A stretch of 64,000 nucleotides of DNA, from positions 62,001 to 126,000 of the forward strand of contig JAWLAE010000005.1 in NCBI GenBank assembly GCA_041395625.1. Reading direction: 5' to 3'. Source of the DNA: CADEED01 sp041395625. Its GTDB lineage: Bacteria > Pseudomonadota > Gammaproteobacteria > Steroidobacterales > Steroidobacteraceae. The notes below the pieces were generated by a model. It was not told where the DNA came from and made no database searches. It saw only the letters and a program-made list of their open reading frames with translations. This document shows positions 16,578-26,317 of this stretch, piece by piece. The position numbers were made by a program, and so were the translations under genes. Within the stretch, counting starts at the first letter, position 1; every line of letters starts with the position of its first letter.

Positions 16578-18515
16578 TCAAGTTGGCTGTCTGGCCGTCC
16601 GATAGAGCGCCGCCGCCAGGAACGCCAGCAGCAGCAGCCCGAGCCAGCCGCCGAACTGCCAGGCTGCAGGCAGCGCCAGCGCGTCCGGCCGTTCGCGAAT
16701 CACGATGGCAGCCGCGATGACGATGCCCAGCAAGGCCTCGCCCGTAATCATGCCGGCTGCGAACAACATGCCTTTGCGATGCAAACGCTCGATTTCCTCT
16801 TCACTCTTGTCCGCGCCAAAGCTGCGCGCCACGAGATAGGACAGCACACCGCCGATGAAAATTGGCACTGACAACTCGAGCGGCAGATAGATTCCGACAG
16901 CAACGGCGAGCACGGGCGCACGGAACTTCGCGCCGCGATTCTTGAGGATCACATCCCAGACGATGATCGCCACACCAATCAGCGCACCGATGCCGATCGT
17001 CGTCCACGGCAGCGCGCCGCCGAAGATGCCTTTGGCCACCGATGCCATGAGGGTGGCTTGGGGCGCCAGCAACGGACTCGGGTGCTCGGCCGTGGGTACG
17101 CCGCCAATACCATAGGCGGAGTCGAGCAGATACAAAACCGGCGCCATCACCAGCGCGCTGGTGGCAGCGCCAACGCCCAGCATCACCTGCTGTCGCCACG
17201 GCGTCGCGCCCACGATATAGCCGCACTTGAGATCCTGCAGATTGTCGCCGCTGATGCAGGCCGCGCAGCACACCACCGCGCCAATCATGATCGCTGCCAC
17301 CGGGCCGAGTTCGGCGTTCGGCCCCATCAGCACCAACAGCACGAGCGCAGCGAACAGGATCGTGCAGATGGTGATGCCCGACACCGGGTTGTTGGACGAA
17401 CCCACGAGGCCTGCCATGTACGCCGACACGGAACAAAACAGGAACCCGGCGACCACCATGATCACGGTCATCGGCACACTGACTACCAATGAGCCGACGA
17501 TATTCTGGTAGAGCCACCACAATGGCAGCGTGAACAGGACGATGCCGATCAGCACCCATTTCATTGGCAGATCCTGATCGGTGTGCGGTACGGTGCCCGC
17601 GCCGGCACCCGCACGGGCGACCGCGAGACCGCTACGGACACCCGAGAGGATCGAATGTCGCAGGCTGATCAGTGCCCAGAGGCCGCCCACCAGCATCGCA
17701 CCCACGCCAAGATAGCGGATCTCCTTGGACCAGATGGCATAGGCGGCATCTTCCGCTGACAGGCCCTGCAGCGTGGTCGCGAGTGCCGGATTGCCGTCCA
17801 GAAAGAATGTGCTGTAGATCGGAATCGCCAGGTTCCAGGACAGCATGCCGCCCAGCAGCACGAGCGTACCGACATTGAGGCCAACGATATAGCCGACTCC
17901 TAACAAGGCGGGTGATAGATTGGTGCCAAAAAACGCGATCGTCTTGCCGGAATAAGTTGCCGCTGCAGCGGTGTCCGGGAACAGCCGCAAGCCGCTGGCG
18001 GCGCCGAGCTTGCCCAACGCGCCGCCGAGCGCCGCCCAACCCAGGATGCGCAAGCCCTCGGCCGGGTTCTCGCCGGTCTTCAGCACCTCCGCCGCCGCCT
18101 TGCCTTCCGGAAAGGCCATCTTCTGTTCGACCACCAGCGAGCGACGCAATGGCACCGAAAACAGCACGCCCAATAGACCACCCAGGCCCGCGATGGCCAG
18201 TACCCACCAGTATTGCGACAGGAAGTCGGTCCAAAAGCCGAGAATGACCAGTGCCGGGATAGTGAAAATGACGCCGGATGCGATCGACGAACCCGCTGAG
18301 GCACCGGTCGCCACGATATTGTTCTCGAGTATGCCGCCGCCGCCCAGCAGCTTGAGCACGGCCATCGAGATGACGGCTGCCGGGATCGCCGAGGCGATCG
18401 TCATGCCGGCAAACAACCCGAGGTAAGTGTTGGCCGCGGCCAGAATCATTGCAAGGATGATCGCCAGAACGATCGCGCGCAGCGTCAGTTGCGGCGCCAG
18501 TGTTGAGCCGTGCAT
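16578..18515 (-). CDS. OPT family oligopeptide transporter
   Basis: 645 aa, about 14-16 transmembrane helices. Recognisable family segments are LGLFAGMTIASAIPAAVISMAVLKLL, NNIVATGASAGSSIASGVIFTIPALVILGFW, and CAACISGDNLQDLKCGYIVGATPW with the conserved DLK. Proton-coupled uptake of small peptides (or metal chelates in some members). The neighbours are a POT di/tripeptide permease upstream and an EamA gene downstream, all on the minus strand with gaps of 28 and 27 bases, a likely peptide-uptake operon. Confidence 0.92.
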   Translation of the reverse strand: MHGSTLAPQLTLRAIVLAIILAMILAAANTYLGLFAGMTIASAIPAAVISMAVLKLLGGGGILENNIVATGASAGSSIASGVIFTIPALVILGFWTDFLSQYWWVLAIAGLGGLLGVLFSVPLRRSLVVEQKMAFPEGKAAAEVLKTGENPAEGLRILGWAALGGALGKLGAASGLRLFPDTAAAATYSGKTIAFFGTNLSPALLGVGYIVGLNVGTLVLLGGMLSWNLAIPIYSTFFLDGNPALATTLQGLSAEDAAYAIWSKEIRYLGVGAMLVGGLWALISLRHSILSGVRSGLAVARAGAGAGTVPHTDQDLPMKWVLIGIVLFTLPLWWLYQNIVGSLVVSVPMTVIMVVAGFLFCSVSAYMAGLVGSSNNPVSGITICTILFAALVLLVLMGPNAELGPVAAIMIGAVVCCAACISGDNLQDLKCGYIVGATPWRQQVMLGVGAATSALVMAPVLYLLDSAYGIGGVPTAEHPSPLLAPQATLMASVAKGIFGGALPWTTIGIGALIGVAIIVWDVILKNRGAKFRAPVLAVAVGIYLPLELSVPIFIGGVLSYLVARSFGADKSEEEIERLHRKGMLFAAGMITGEALLGIVIAAAIVIRERPDALALPAAWQFGGWLGLLLLAFLAAALYRTARQPT

Positions 18516-18543
18516 ACCTATCCCCTGAGTTGGTAGTGGACGA

Positions 18544-20076
18544 TCAGCGTGCGCTGCCCATCCAGTTGGCGAGCGGTCGGGACAAGAGCAGCAACAGGAC
18601 GCCCGCCCCGCCGCCGATCAGTGCCATTTGCAGGAACTGACCGGGCATCTCGTCGACCGCCGATGAACCGATATGACCGCCTAGCAAGCCAGCGATGAGA
18701 TTGCCGACTGCGGCGCCCAGAAACCATGTGCCCATCATCTGGCCGACGTAGCGCTGCGGCGCGAGCTTGGTCACATTGGAAAGCCCCACGGGTGACAGAC
18801 AGAGCTCGCCAAAGGTGTGCAGCAGATAGGTCATCAGCATCCACGTCGGGGCCACTCTCCCGCCGCTCGCGGCCACGAGCTGCGCCGCCAGCATCATGAT
18901 CAGAAAGCCGACGCCTAACAATAGCAGCCCAAGGCCGAACTTGGCAGGCGCCGACGGATCGAGATTGCGCCTGCCCAGTGCCACCCACAACCAGGCGAAA
19001 AAGGGCGCGAACAATATGATGAAGATCGGATTGGCCGACTGGTACCAGGACGCAGGGTGCATGCCTTCCGGGAACAGCCCACCTAACAGCGAACGATCGG
19101 TGTAGTCCTGGGTAAAGAGATTGAACGTGGTCGCCGCCTGTTCGAACCCGGCCCAGAAGACGGCAGCGGCCAGGAAGAACACCGCGATCACGGCCACCCG
19201 TTTGCGCTCTTCGGTCGTGAGCCTGGCGATGAACAACACGTAGCCGAAGAACGCCACAGCCAATGCCACCATGGCCGTACCAAAGCCTTGGGCGAGTGTC
19301 TGGATACTCACGGGAATGACACCCGCAAACAACAATCCCGCCAGCCCGATAACCAGCACCGCGGCGATCCCAACGACGCGCCAGCTCTTGCTGCGTTCAT
19401 CTGCAGTGAGATTCTGCGGCGCCAGTCCGGCATGTCCGAGGTACTTCTCGGTGTATTTGTACTGCGCCACGCCCAGCAGCATCGCGAGGCCCGCGAACAA
19501 GAAGCCGATGCGCCAGTTCCAACCCTCACCCAGCGTGCCGGCTACCAGCGGCGCGACGAAGGCGCCCAAGTTGATACCCATGTAGAAAATTGAGAAACCT
19601 GCATCCCGGCGTGCGCCAGATTGACCTTCGTACAGTGCGCCCACGATGGCGGAGATGTTCGGCTTCAACAGGCCCACGCCGACGACGATGACCGCGAGGC
19701 CGAAATAGAACACCGGCGGTGACGCAGGGATCGCGAGTATGAAATTGCCCAAGGCAATGATGATGCCGCCCCATAGCACAGCGCTACGTTGGCCGATCAA
19801 TCGATCGGCGATCCAGCCGCCTGGCAATGAGCCCAGGTACACAGCACCGGTATATAGTCCGTAGACTGCGCCGGCTGTTTCGCGATCGATGCCGAAGCCC
19901 GGATTGGCGGCGTCAGTCGCCGCCACGAGAAACAGCACCAGGAGCGCGCGCATACCGTAGAAAGTGAAGCGCTCGAAGAACTCGGTCATGAACAGCGTGG
20001 CGAGACCGCGCGGGTGACCAAAGAATGACTTGCTGTAATCTGGCGACACGATGGTAGTGCTGCTGGGATCTGACAT
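18544..20076 (-). CDS. POT family proton-dependent di/tripeptide transporter
   Basis: 510 aa, MFS fold with about 12-14 helices. The N-terminus has the POT signature FGHPRGLATLFMTEFFERFTFYGMRALLVLFL, including the ExxER (EFFER) motif that couples protons. Later come GAVYLGSLPGGWIADRLIG and FSIFYMGINLGAFVAPLVAG (PTR2 signature). Inner membrane, imports di- and tripeptides. Located 28 bases upstream of the OPT gene on the same strand; the 143-base gap above its start must hold the promoter, but no convincing -10/-35 pair was seen. Confidence 0.94.
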   Translation of the reverse strand: MSDPSSTTIVSPDYSKSFFGHPRGLATLFMTEFFERFTFYGMRALLVLFLVAATDAANPGFGIDRETAGAVYGLYTGAVYLGSLPGGWIADRLIGQRSAVLWGGIIIALGNFILAIPASPPVFYFGLAVIVVGVGLLKPNISAIVGALYEGQSGARRDAGFSIFYMGINLGAFVAPLVAGTLGEGWNWRIGFLFAGLAMLLGVAQYKYTEKYLGHAGLAPQNLTADERSKSWRVVGIAAVLVIGLAGLLFAGVIPVSIQTLAQGFGTAMVALAVAFFGYVLFIARLTTEERKRVAVIAVFFLAAAVFWAGFEQAATTFNLFTQDYTDRSLLGGLFPEGMHPASWYQSANPIFIILFAPFFAWLWVALGRRNLDPSAPAKFGLGLLLLGVGFLIMMLAAQLVAASGGRVAPTWMLMTYLLHTFGELCLSPVGLSNVTKLAPQRYVGQMMGTWFLGAAVGNLIAGLLGGHIGSSAVDEMPGQFLQMALIGGGAGVLLLLLSRPLANWMGSAR

Positions 20077-20219
20077 ACGGTTCTGCCCCCGATATTGTTA
20101 TGTGCTGCTGAGCCGCCATAGCGGCTCGTCACGCAGCCAATGCCTCAGTCTGACCGATTCGGGCGCGCACCGGCAAGGCAGGGCTGGCGGCGCTTCGTTG
20201 CGGTGGTTTCTGACCGGCG

Positions 20220-21002
20220 CTACTGCGCTTCCGCTTCTTCGTCCTCGCCATCTTTGGCGGCATCGGCGCGGCGCGCCTTGATCATCAACCGCGCCATGAA
20301 AAGCCCGCCCTCGTACAGCAAGTACATGGGAATGCCCATTATGATCAAGGTGATGCCATCGGGCGGCGTCAGGATGGCAGCCACGATCGCAATGCCGATC
20401 GCCACATAGCCGCGATTCGCGCGCAGCTTGTCCACGCTGACGACGCCGGTGACCGCGAGCAGCACCACCGCAACCGGCACTTCGAACGCCAGCCCGAACG
20501 CGAAGAAGATCGTCAGTACGAAATCGAGGTACTGCGAGATGTCCGGATTGAACATGACATTGGCCGGCGCCGTGTTGGCAAAGAAGCCGAACATGATCGG
20601 GAACACTGCGAGGTACGCAAACAGCGCACCGATGTAGAACAGGAGGATCGAGGAAATGAGCAGCGGCATCGCAAAGCGCTTCTCATGGCGATAGAGCCCG
20701 GGCGCAACGAAGGCCCAGATTTGATAGAGGACGTAGGGCATCGCGACAAACAGGCCGACGAAGAACGCCAGTTTGAACGGCGTCATGAATGGTCCGACCA
20801 CACTCGTCGACTGCAGTACCGCGCCTTTAGGTAGTTGTTTGACGAGTGGATCGGCGACCAGTTCGAACAGTTCGTTGGCGAAGAAGAAACATGGCATGCA
20901 GGCCACGAGCACCGCGAATACTGCGCGGATCAGCCGATCCCGCAGCTCGAGCAGGTGCGACATGAGCGTGCCCTCGGCGAGATTTTCGCTGGGCTCGTTC
21001 AT
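20220..21002 (-). CDS. tatC: Sec-independent translocase subunit TatC
   Basis: Polytopic receptor of the twin-arginine translocase. 260 aa, six helices. Diagnostic features are SHLLELRDRLIRAVFAVL with the conserved Glu and Arg of the N-terminal cytoplasmic region, FMTPFKLAFFVGLFVAMPYVLYQIWAFVAPGL, and FGLAFEVPVAVVLL. The tail is acidic (AKDGEDEEAEAQ). Its start overlaps the tatB stop by four bases (ATGA). Confidence 0.97.
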   Translation of the reverse strand: MNEPSENLAEGTLMSHLLELRDRLIRAVFAVLVACMPCFFFANELFELVADPLVKQLPKGAVLQSTSVVGPFMTPFKLAFFVGLFVAMPYVLYQIWAFVAPGLYRHEKRFAMPLLISSILLFYIGALFAYLAVFPIMFGFFANTAPANVMFNPDISQYLDFVLTIFFAFGLAFEVPVAVVLLAVTGVVSVDKLRANRGYVAIGIAIVAAILTPPDGITLIIMGIPMYLLYEGGLFMARLMIKARRADAAKDGEDEEAEAQ

Positions 21003-21478
21003 GCTTCTCGATCAGTGCGCTGCTGCACGGTGGGCGCATCATCGACCCAGTCGACCTGCGGTGCATCGCCCCGTGTAGTGGCCTCCGTTGAGGCAGCTAC
21101 CTGGTCAGGATGTGAGTGGTGATCTGGCGGATACCAGTTGGCCGGGTCGTCTTCAGCAGCTTGTTCCGCGGCTGTGGTCGCGGCGTCGGCTGCGGCCGGC
21201 ACTGCCGGTGTCGGCGCAGCCGCAGAGGTGGCCGCAGGAACGTCAGCGGCACGCGCGGGCGGCTTGGGTCGCCCCGTCGGCTGCTGGCTCTTGCGGGCCG
21301 GGGTTTCGTTGACCGTCACCTCTTCTTCGAGCTGCTCGCGAAACTGGCGAGCCATCGAGCGCGCGCGACCAACCCAGCGGCCTACCTGGCGTGCCACTTT
21401 GGGTAATTTCTCGGGGCCCAGCACAATCAGCGCCAGCGCCGAGATCATCAGAATTTCGACGAAGCCGATCTCGAACAT
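20999..21478 (-). CDS. tatB: Sec-independent translocase subunit TatB
   Basis: 159 aa. One N-terminal helix (MFEIGFVEILMISALALIVLGPEKLP) with the Glu/Gly-Pro hinge of TatB, an amphipathic helix (KVARQVGRWVGRARSMARQFREQLEEE), then a long Ala/Pro/Thr-rich flexible tail of about 90 residues. It works with TatC to bind RR-signal precursors. Middle gene of tatABC. Confidence 0.95.
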   Translation of the reverse strand: MFEIGFVEILMISALALIVLGPEKLPKVARQVGRWVGRARSMARQFREQLEEEVTVNETPARKSQQPTGRPKPPARAADVPAATSAAAPTPAVPAAADAATTAAEQAAEDDPANWYPPDHHSHPDQVAASTEATTRGDAPQVDWVDDAPTVQQRTDREA

Positions 21479-21557
21479 GATTATTACGCCGCGTTGGTGC
21501 CCGGAACCCGCTGCTCAGCGAGTCTGGGGCGAGAAGTCGGCGACGTTCGCAACGACC

Positions 21558-21791
21558 CTAGACGCGTGGCTCGCTCTTCGACTTCTGCTTGGCGCTCTCC
21601 GGAAACTCGGCGTCGTCCGCATCCGCCCGCAATTGTTTGACCGTCTCGTCCTCTTCGGTGTCGCTCATCGCCTTCTTGAAGCCCTTGACGGCCGATCCGA
21701 GATCCGAGCCGATGTTGCGCAGCTTCTTCGCTCCGAAGACGAGCAAGACCACGAGAAGTATGATGATCAGCTCGCGCATCCCGATACCCAT
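21558..21791 (-). CDS. tatA: Sec-independent translocase subunit TatA
   Basis: 77 aa from ATG 21791, which has GGAG eight bases upstream; the frame is open further to 21878, but that extension is not TatA-like. One membrane helix (MRELIIILLVVLLVFGAKKL) with the FGxKKLR hinge, an amphipathic helix (RNIGSDLGSAVKGFKKAMSD) and an acidic tail. Forms the protein-conducting pore. The gap to tatB is 79 bases, longer than usual, but there is no gene in it. Confidence 0.96.
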   Translation of the reverse strand: MGIGMRELIIILLVVLLVFGAKKLRNIGSDLGSAVKGFKKAMSDTEEDETVKQLRADADDAEFPESAKQKSKSEPRV

Positions 21792-21896
21792 GACATTGAC
21801 TCCTGGCGGGCGACGATGTGGCCCAAACGAATCCCACGATGATAAGACAATCGATAGGCCGGGCCGAAGAAAGTTCAAGGGATAGCCGGACCTGCG

Positions 21897-22358
21897 TCAC
21901 GGGCCAGCCAGTGCACCGCCGGATACCTGCAGCCAGAACGTCACTGGGCCGTCGTTCACCAAAGACACTTGCATGTGGGCGCCGAATTGACCAGTTGCCA
22001 CCGGCTGGTGGCGCTGCCGGGCGGTTTCGAGCAGCTGGCTGAACAACTGCTGCGCCGCGGCCGGCGCCGCTGCACCGCTGAATCCAGGCCGCAGGCCCTT
22101 GTGCGTGTCCGCCGCCAGCGTGAATTGGGACACCAGCAGCAGCCCGCCGCCGGTTTCGGCGAGCGAGCGATTCATACGTCCGTCGGCGTCGGCGAACACC
22201 CGATACGCCAGCACCCGATCGAGCAGCCGCTCGCCGATGCGCGCGTCGTCGTCCTTTTCGATACCGATCAGCGCGAGCAGACCTGCGTCGATGCGGCCGA
22301 CCGACAGGCCCGCCACCGTGACTTCAGCATGAGCTACGCGTTGAATGAGTGCGATCAT
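21897..22358 (-). CDS. dtd: D-aminoacyl-tRNA deacylase
   Basis: Removes D-amino acids (and Gly) wrongly loaded on tRNA. 153 aa, normal size (145 in E. coli). Key motifs: MIALIQRVAHAEVTV, the catalytic LLLVSQFTLAADTHKGLRPGF (SQFTL) and NDGPVTFWL, the cross-subunit Gly-Pro motif. Upstream of the tat genes on the same strand; the gap to tatA is about 105 bases. Confidence 0.96.
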   Translation of the reverse strand: MIALIQRVAHAEVTVAGLSVGRIDAGLLALIGIEKDDDARIGERLLDRVLAYRVFADADGRMNRSLAETGGGLLLVSQFTLAADTHKGLRPGFSGAAAPAAAQQLFSQLLETARQRHQPVATGQFGAHMQVSLVNDGPVTFWLQVSGGALAGP

Positions 22359-22442
22359 GGCCGTGGCATCGTGCCAGCATGTGGCCGCGCGCCGCCAGTG
22401 TTTGGCGGCGCGCCACGCATTTGCTTAGGTACACTAACGGTC

Positions 22443-23546
22443 ATGAAACGTCGCCATTTCGTCCGTACCGCGGCGCTCGCTGCAGCCACCGCCGGTGTTG
22501 CCGCTTGCGCCAGGCAATCCCCTGACGGCGCCACCGCGAGTGCATCCAGCAACCAGACTTTCCGCTGGAAGATGGTAACGACCTGGCCGCCTAACTTCCC
22601 CGGCCTGGGTACTGGCGCAAACCGTCTGGCAGAGATGTTGGACAAAGCCAGCGGCGGTCGGCTCAAGGTGAAGGTCTACGGTGGCGGCGAACTGGTGCCC
22701 GCACTCGAAGTGTTCGATGCGGTGTCGGGCGGCACTGCTGAAATGGGGCACGGTGCTGCTTACTACTGGAAGGGGAAGGCGGCAGCGGCCTCGATCTTCA
22801 CCGCCATTCCTTTCGGTTTGTCGGCCACCGAGATGAATGCGTGGCTCTATTCAGGTGGCGGCCTCGACCTGTGGCGCGAGGTGTACGCGCCGTTTGGCGT
22901 GCTGCCGTTTCCGTGCGGCAACACCGGTGTGCAAATGGGTGGTTGGTTCAATCGCGAGATCAACAGCGTTGCCGACCTGCAAGGCCTGAGGATGCGCATC
23001 CCGGGGCTCGGCGGCGAGGTGTTGCAGCGCGCCGGCGGTGCGCCGGTGACGCTGCCGGGTTCCGAGATTTTCACGGCCCTGCAGACTGGTTCGATCGATG
23101 CCACCGAGTGGATCGGGCCGTACAACGACCTGGCATTTGGCCTGTACAAGGCGGCCAAGTACTACTACTACCCCGGCTGGCATGAGCCGGGCTCCACGCT
23201 CGAGTGCATCGTGAGCCGCAAAGCGTTCGACTCGTTGCCAGCCGACTTGCAGGAGATCCTGCGTGTTTGTTGTGCCGCCGTGAACGATACGATGCTGGCG
23301 GAATTCAATGCGCGCAGCTACGAGGCGCTGGCCGCGCTGGTCAAGGAGCACAAGGTTGATCTGCGGCCGTTCCCGGACGAGGTTCTGCGCTTCCTGCGCG
23401 ATTTGTCGCGGCAGATCGTCGAGGAGACGGTGGCTGGTGATCCGCAGTTCGCCAAGGTCTACGCCTCGGCGAGCAAGTTCCAGGCGGGTATCGCGAACTG
23501 GACACGCATTTCCGATCAGGCCTATTACGCAGCGCGGACGCTGTGA
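22443..23546 (+). CDS. TRAP-type substrate-binding lipoprotein with Tat signal
   Basis: 367 aa from ATG 22443 (the frame is open far upstream, but that part is antisense to dtd). The N-terminus RRHFVRTAALAAATAGVAAC reads both as a twin-arginine signal and as a lipobox (VAAC, Cys22). The mature part (FRWKMVTTWPPNFPGLGTGANRLAEML, later NREINSVADLQGLRMRIPGLGGEVLQRAG) is DctP-like, close in style to the 2-oxoacid binder TakP. No DctQ/DctM membrane genes lie in this window, so it is an orphan here. It follows the tat operon, an apt position for a Tat substrate, though Tat export is inferred from the signal only. Confidence 0.88.
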   Translation: MKRRHFVRTAALAAATAGVAACARQSPDGATASASSNQTFRWKMVTTWPPNFPGLGTGANRLAEMLDKASGGRLKVKVYGGGELVPALEVFDAVSGGTAEMGHGAAYYWKGKAAAASIFTAIPFGLSATEMNAWLYSGGGLDLWREVYAPFGVLPFPCGNTGVQMGGWFNREINSVADLQGLRMRIPGLGGEVLQRAGGAPVTLPGSEIFTALQTGSIDATEWIGPYNDLAFGLYKAAKYYYYPGWHEPGSTLECIVSRKAFDSLPADLQEILRVCCAAVNDTMLAEFNARSYEALAALVKEHKVDLRPFPDEVLRFLRDLSRQIVEETVAGDPQFAKVYASASKFQAGIANWTRISDQAYYAARTL

Positions 23547-23626
23547 GCGGTGCCGGCGTGGAACGGTGGTATTTGGGCGCGTAAGTCCCTAATATTGCGC
23601 ACCCTTTTGGCTCAATTGTCGCCCAC

Positions 23627-24274
23627 ATGAAGTTATTCGCCACGTTCGCTGCTCTCGGATTCGCGACTCTGTTGCTGGCGCCCGACGCGTCCGCCCAGGA
23701 TGCCGGTACGATCGCTGGCAATGCCGAACGCGGCAGGGCGCTGGGTTACACCTGTCTCGGCTGCCACGGGATCGAGGACTACAAGAACGCGAACCCCGTG
23801 TACCGCGTGCCACGTCTGCGTGGGCAGCACCCGGAGTACCTTGCCATAGCCTTGACTGCCTACAAGAACGGCGAGCGCGCGCATTCGACCATGCATGCGC
23901 AGGCGACAACGATGACTGAGCAGGACATTGCCGACGTTGCAGTTTTTCTGGCCGGTACGCCGCTGACAGCAGCCGCCACGGCCGATCCGGTGGGCAAGCC
24001 GCCGGAAGCGGCAGCCGCCTGCGTCGCCTGTCACGGTACGGACGGCATCGGCATCATTGGTCAGTATCCGACCCTCTCCGGTCAGTACGCCGATTACCTC
24101 GAGCGTGCCTTGCATGACTACAAGCGTGGCAATCGCAAGAACGAAGTGATGGCGGGTTTCGTCGGCACGCTCACCGAGACCGACATCGCGGCGCTCGCTG
24201 CTTATTATTCGCAGCAGCAGCCCAAGCTGGAAGTGATCCCCAAGCGCCGCTTCTGGTTCTCGTCGCGCGACTGA
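23627..24274 (+). CDS. Dihaem c-type cytochrome (cytochrome c4-like)
   Basis: 215 aa with a signal peptide (cleavage after about residue 23, ASAQD). Two CxxCH haem sites: CLGCH (43-47) and CVACH (132-136), each followed by a c4-like fold; LRGQHPEYLAIALTAYKNGERAH and LSGQYADYLERALHDYKRGNRKN are the duplicated halves. Periplasmic electron carrier, usually between bc1 and a terminal oxidase. It follows the TRAP binding-protein gene after 80 bases on the same strand; a functional link is not evident. Confidence 0.92.
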   Translation: MKLFATFAALGFATLLLAPDASAQDAGTIAGNAERGRALGYTCLGCHGIEDYKNANPVYRVPRLRGQHPEYLAIALTAYKNGERAHSTMHAQATTMTEQDIADVAVFLAGTPLTAAATADPVGKPPEAAAACVACHGTDGIGIIGQYPTLSGQYADYLERALHDYKRGNRKNEVMAGFVGTLTETDIAALAAYYSQQQPKLEVIPKRRFWFSSRD

Positions 24275-24290
24275 TCGGCGGCGTCGCCAA

Positions 24291-26246
24291 CTAACTACCT
24301 TCGGCCGGCAACAGGTGCCGCACCAGGAAGCTGGCGACGGTCTGCAAATACACGTCCCGGTTGCTCTGCTTGCGAAAGCCATGGCCTTCGTCCTTGGCCG
24401 CGAGATACCACACCTCGCCACCACGGGCGCGGATCATCCCGACCATCTGCGCAGATTCGTTCGCCGGGACGCGGGGGTCATTCAAGCCCTGTACGATCAG
24501 CAATGGCCGCGTGATCCGCTCGGCGTTGGTCAAAGGCGAAATCCGCCGCAGGAACGTGCGCATGCGCGGCTCCCGTTCGTCGCCGTACTCCGCCCGCCTG
24601 AGATCGCGGCGGTAGGCCGCGGTATTCTCCAGAAACGTAATGAAGTTGCTGATGCCGACCGTATTCACGCCGCCGCGCAAGCGATCGCCATAGTTCATGA
24701 GTGATGTCAGCGCCAGGTAGCCGCCGTACGAACCACCCATGACGAGCACGCGTTTGCGATCCAGGTCGGGCTGCTGACCGATCCAGACCAGTAGTGAGCC
24801 AATGTCTTTGACGGCGTCCTCGCGCAACATGCCATTGTCGAGTTTGAGATAGCTCTTGCCATAGCCTGATGAGCCGCGGATGTTAGGCCCGATGACCACC
24901 GCGCCGAGCTCGTTGACGAGATATTGCGTGAACGGCGAATAGCCCGGCGTGTATTGCCCTTCCGGTCCGCCATGAAAATCGATCACCACTGGATGCGGGC
25001 CGGGCGTCGACGGCCGGAACACGAATGCGGGGATCTCACGGAGTTTGCCATTGATCCGATCGAAGGTTGGAAAGCGGACCAGTTCCGCAGCGACGAACTG
25101 ACGCGTGTCCACTGGTCCCGTCTCGCTCTGAGTCCAACGGCTGAGGGCGTTCTTCTCGACGTCCAGAACGAATACGTCGCGCGGCGCCGTAGCCGATTCC
25201 ACCGAGAGAGCCAGGCGTTTGCCGGTGCGGTCGAACGCCAGATTGCCGATCTGCACGTCTGCCAGGGGCGGCGAGATCTCAGCCTGAGTGGTTTGATCCA
25301 GGATCGTCAGGCGCGACAGCCCGTCGGCGTTGGCGACGAACGCGACATAGCGACCATCCGGTGAGATGTCGAAGGCCTCGATGTCCCATGGGATGCGTTC
25401 CGTCAGCACCGTGACATCGCCGAGCGAGGTGTCCACACGACGCAACTGCGCGAACTCCGCACCCTGGTCCGAGACGACATAAACATGTCTGCCGTCAGGT
25501 GCGTAGCGTGCGGTACGTATGCCGACCGGTTCCTTGGCAGCATCGAGCGGGGTGAGCGTGCCCGTGACCGCGTCCGCCAGGAACAGATAGCTCTCGTTGA
25601 TCGAGACGTAGTTCAGCACCAGCAGTTTGCTGTCGTCGAGCGACCAGTCGAGTACGAACCAGGTTTTGCCCATCCCATTCATGAGCAGACGCGGTGCGAT
25701 TGTGCTGGGCACGTCCGCGATGTAGATGTCGTAACTGACGCCGTCACGGGCATTGCTGGCATACGCGATCCGACGACCGTCACGACTCCACACGGCGGCC
25801 GTATTGCGAGACTTGCCGTCCGTGACGAGCTGGGAGGCACCGCTCGCGAGATCCAGGTAATGGATCTGTGCGTTCTCATCGCCGCCGCGATCGCGCAGGT
25901 AAACGAAACCCTGTGCAGCACCGGTGCGTGGTGCGCTGGCAGTCGCTACCGGCTCGCGCCCGAAGGTCAGTTGCAGGCGCGCGCCGAGCGGCTCGCGTAC
26001 CCGATGCAGTTGCGCGGTGTCGCCGAAGCGCGTGTTTACCAGCATGCTGCCATCAGGCAACCAGTCGACGAAAGTCGCACTGCGTCCGGCGAGATAGGCA
26101 TCGAGTGCGGCAACTTGTGCCGTGTCCGTGGCGGGGATGTCCTCCAGTATCAGGTTGCCGCGCTCTTCGCGTGTAACGGCGGCTGCATCCAGCGTGCTCA
26201 GAATGATGGTAGCGACGCTAACGAAGAGCGTTAAGACAGATTTCAT
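24291..26246 (-). CDS. S9 family prolyl-oligopeptidase-like peptidase
   Basis: 651 aa with a signal peptide (VLTLFVSVATIILSTLDAAA). An N-terminal beta-propeller (about 40-390, WD/TolB-like repeats such as SLDDSKLLVLN and SPDGRYVAFVAN) precedes an alpha/beta-hydrolase domain. The catalytic triad is visible: Ser in VMGGSYGGYLAL, Asp in GLNDPRVPANES and His in KDEGHGFRK. It should degrade peptides in the periplasm. It is divergent from the ICL-family gene; the AT-rich gap (26247-26317) probably holds both promoters. Confidence 0.93.
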   Translation of the reverse strand: MKSVLTLFVSVATIILSTLDAAAVTREERGNLILEDIPATDTAQVAALDAYLAGRSATFVDWLPDGSMLVNTRFGDTAQLHRVREPLGARLQLTFGREPVATASAPRTGAAQGFVYLRDRGGDENAQIHYLDLASGASQLVTDGKSRNTAAVWSRDGRRIAYASNARDGVSYDIYIADVPSTIAPRLLMNGMGKTWFVLDWSLDDSKLLVLNYVSINESYLFLADAVTGTLTPLDAAKEPVGIRTARYAPDGRHVYVVSDQGAEFAQLRRVDTSLGDVTVLTERIPWDIEAFDISPDGRYVAFVANADGLSRLTILDQTTQAEISPPLADVQIGNLAFDRTGKRLALSVESATAPRDVFVLDVEKNALSRWTQSETGPVDTRQFVAAELVRFPTFDRINGKLREIPAFVFRPSTPGPHPVVIDFHGGPEGQYTPGYSPFTQYLVNELGAVVIGPNIRGSSGYGKSYLKLDNGMLREDAVKDIGSLLVWIGQQPDLDRKRVLVMGGSYGGYLALTSLMNYGDRLRGGVNTVGISNFITFLENTAAYRRDLRRAEYGDEREPRMRTFLRRISPLTNAERITRPLLIVQGLNDPRVPANESAQMVGMIRARGGEVWYLAAKDEGHGFRKQSNRDVYLQTVASFLVRHLLPAEGS

Positions 26247-26317
26247 GATGACGACAGCTTATAAAAAACGCACGGGTGATATATGGTGCCGGATTCGTTG
26301 TCCAACATCGAGCTGCC

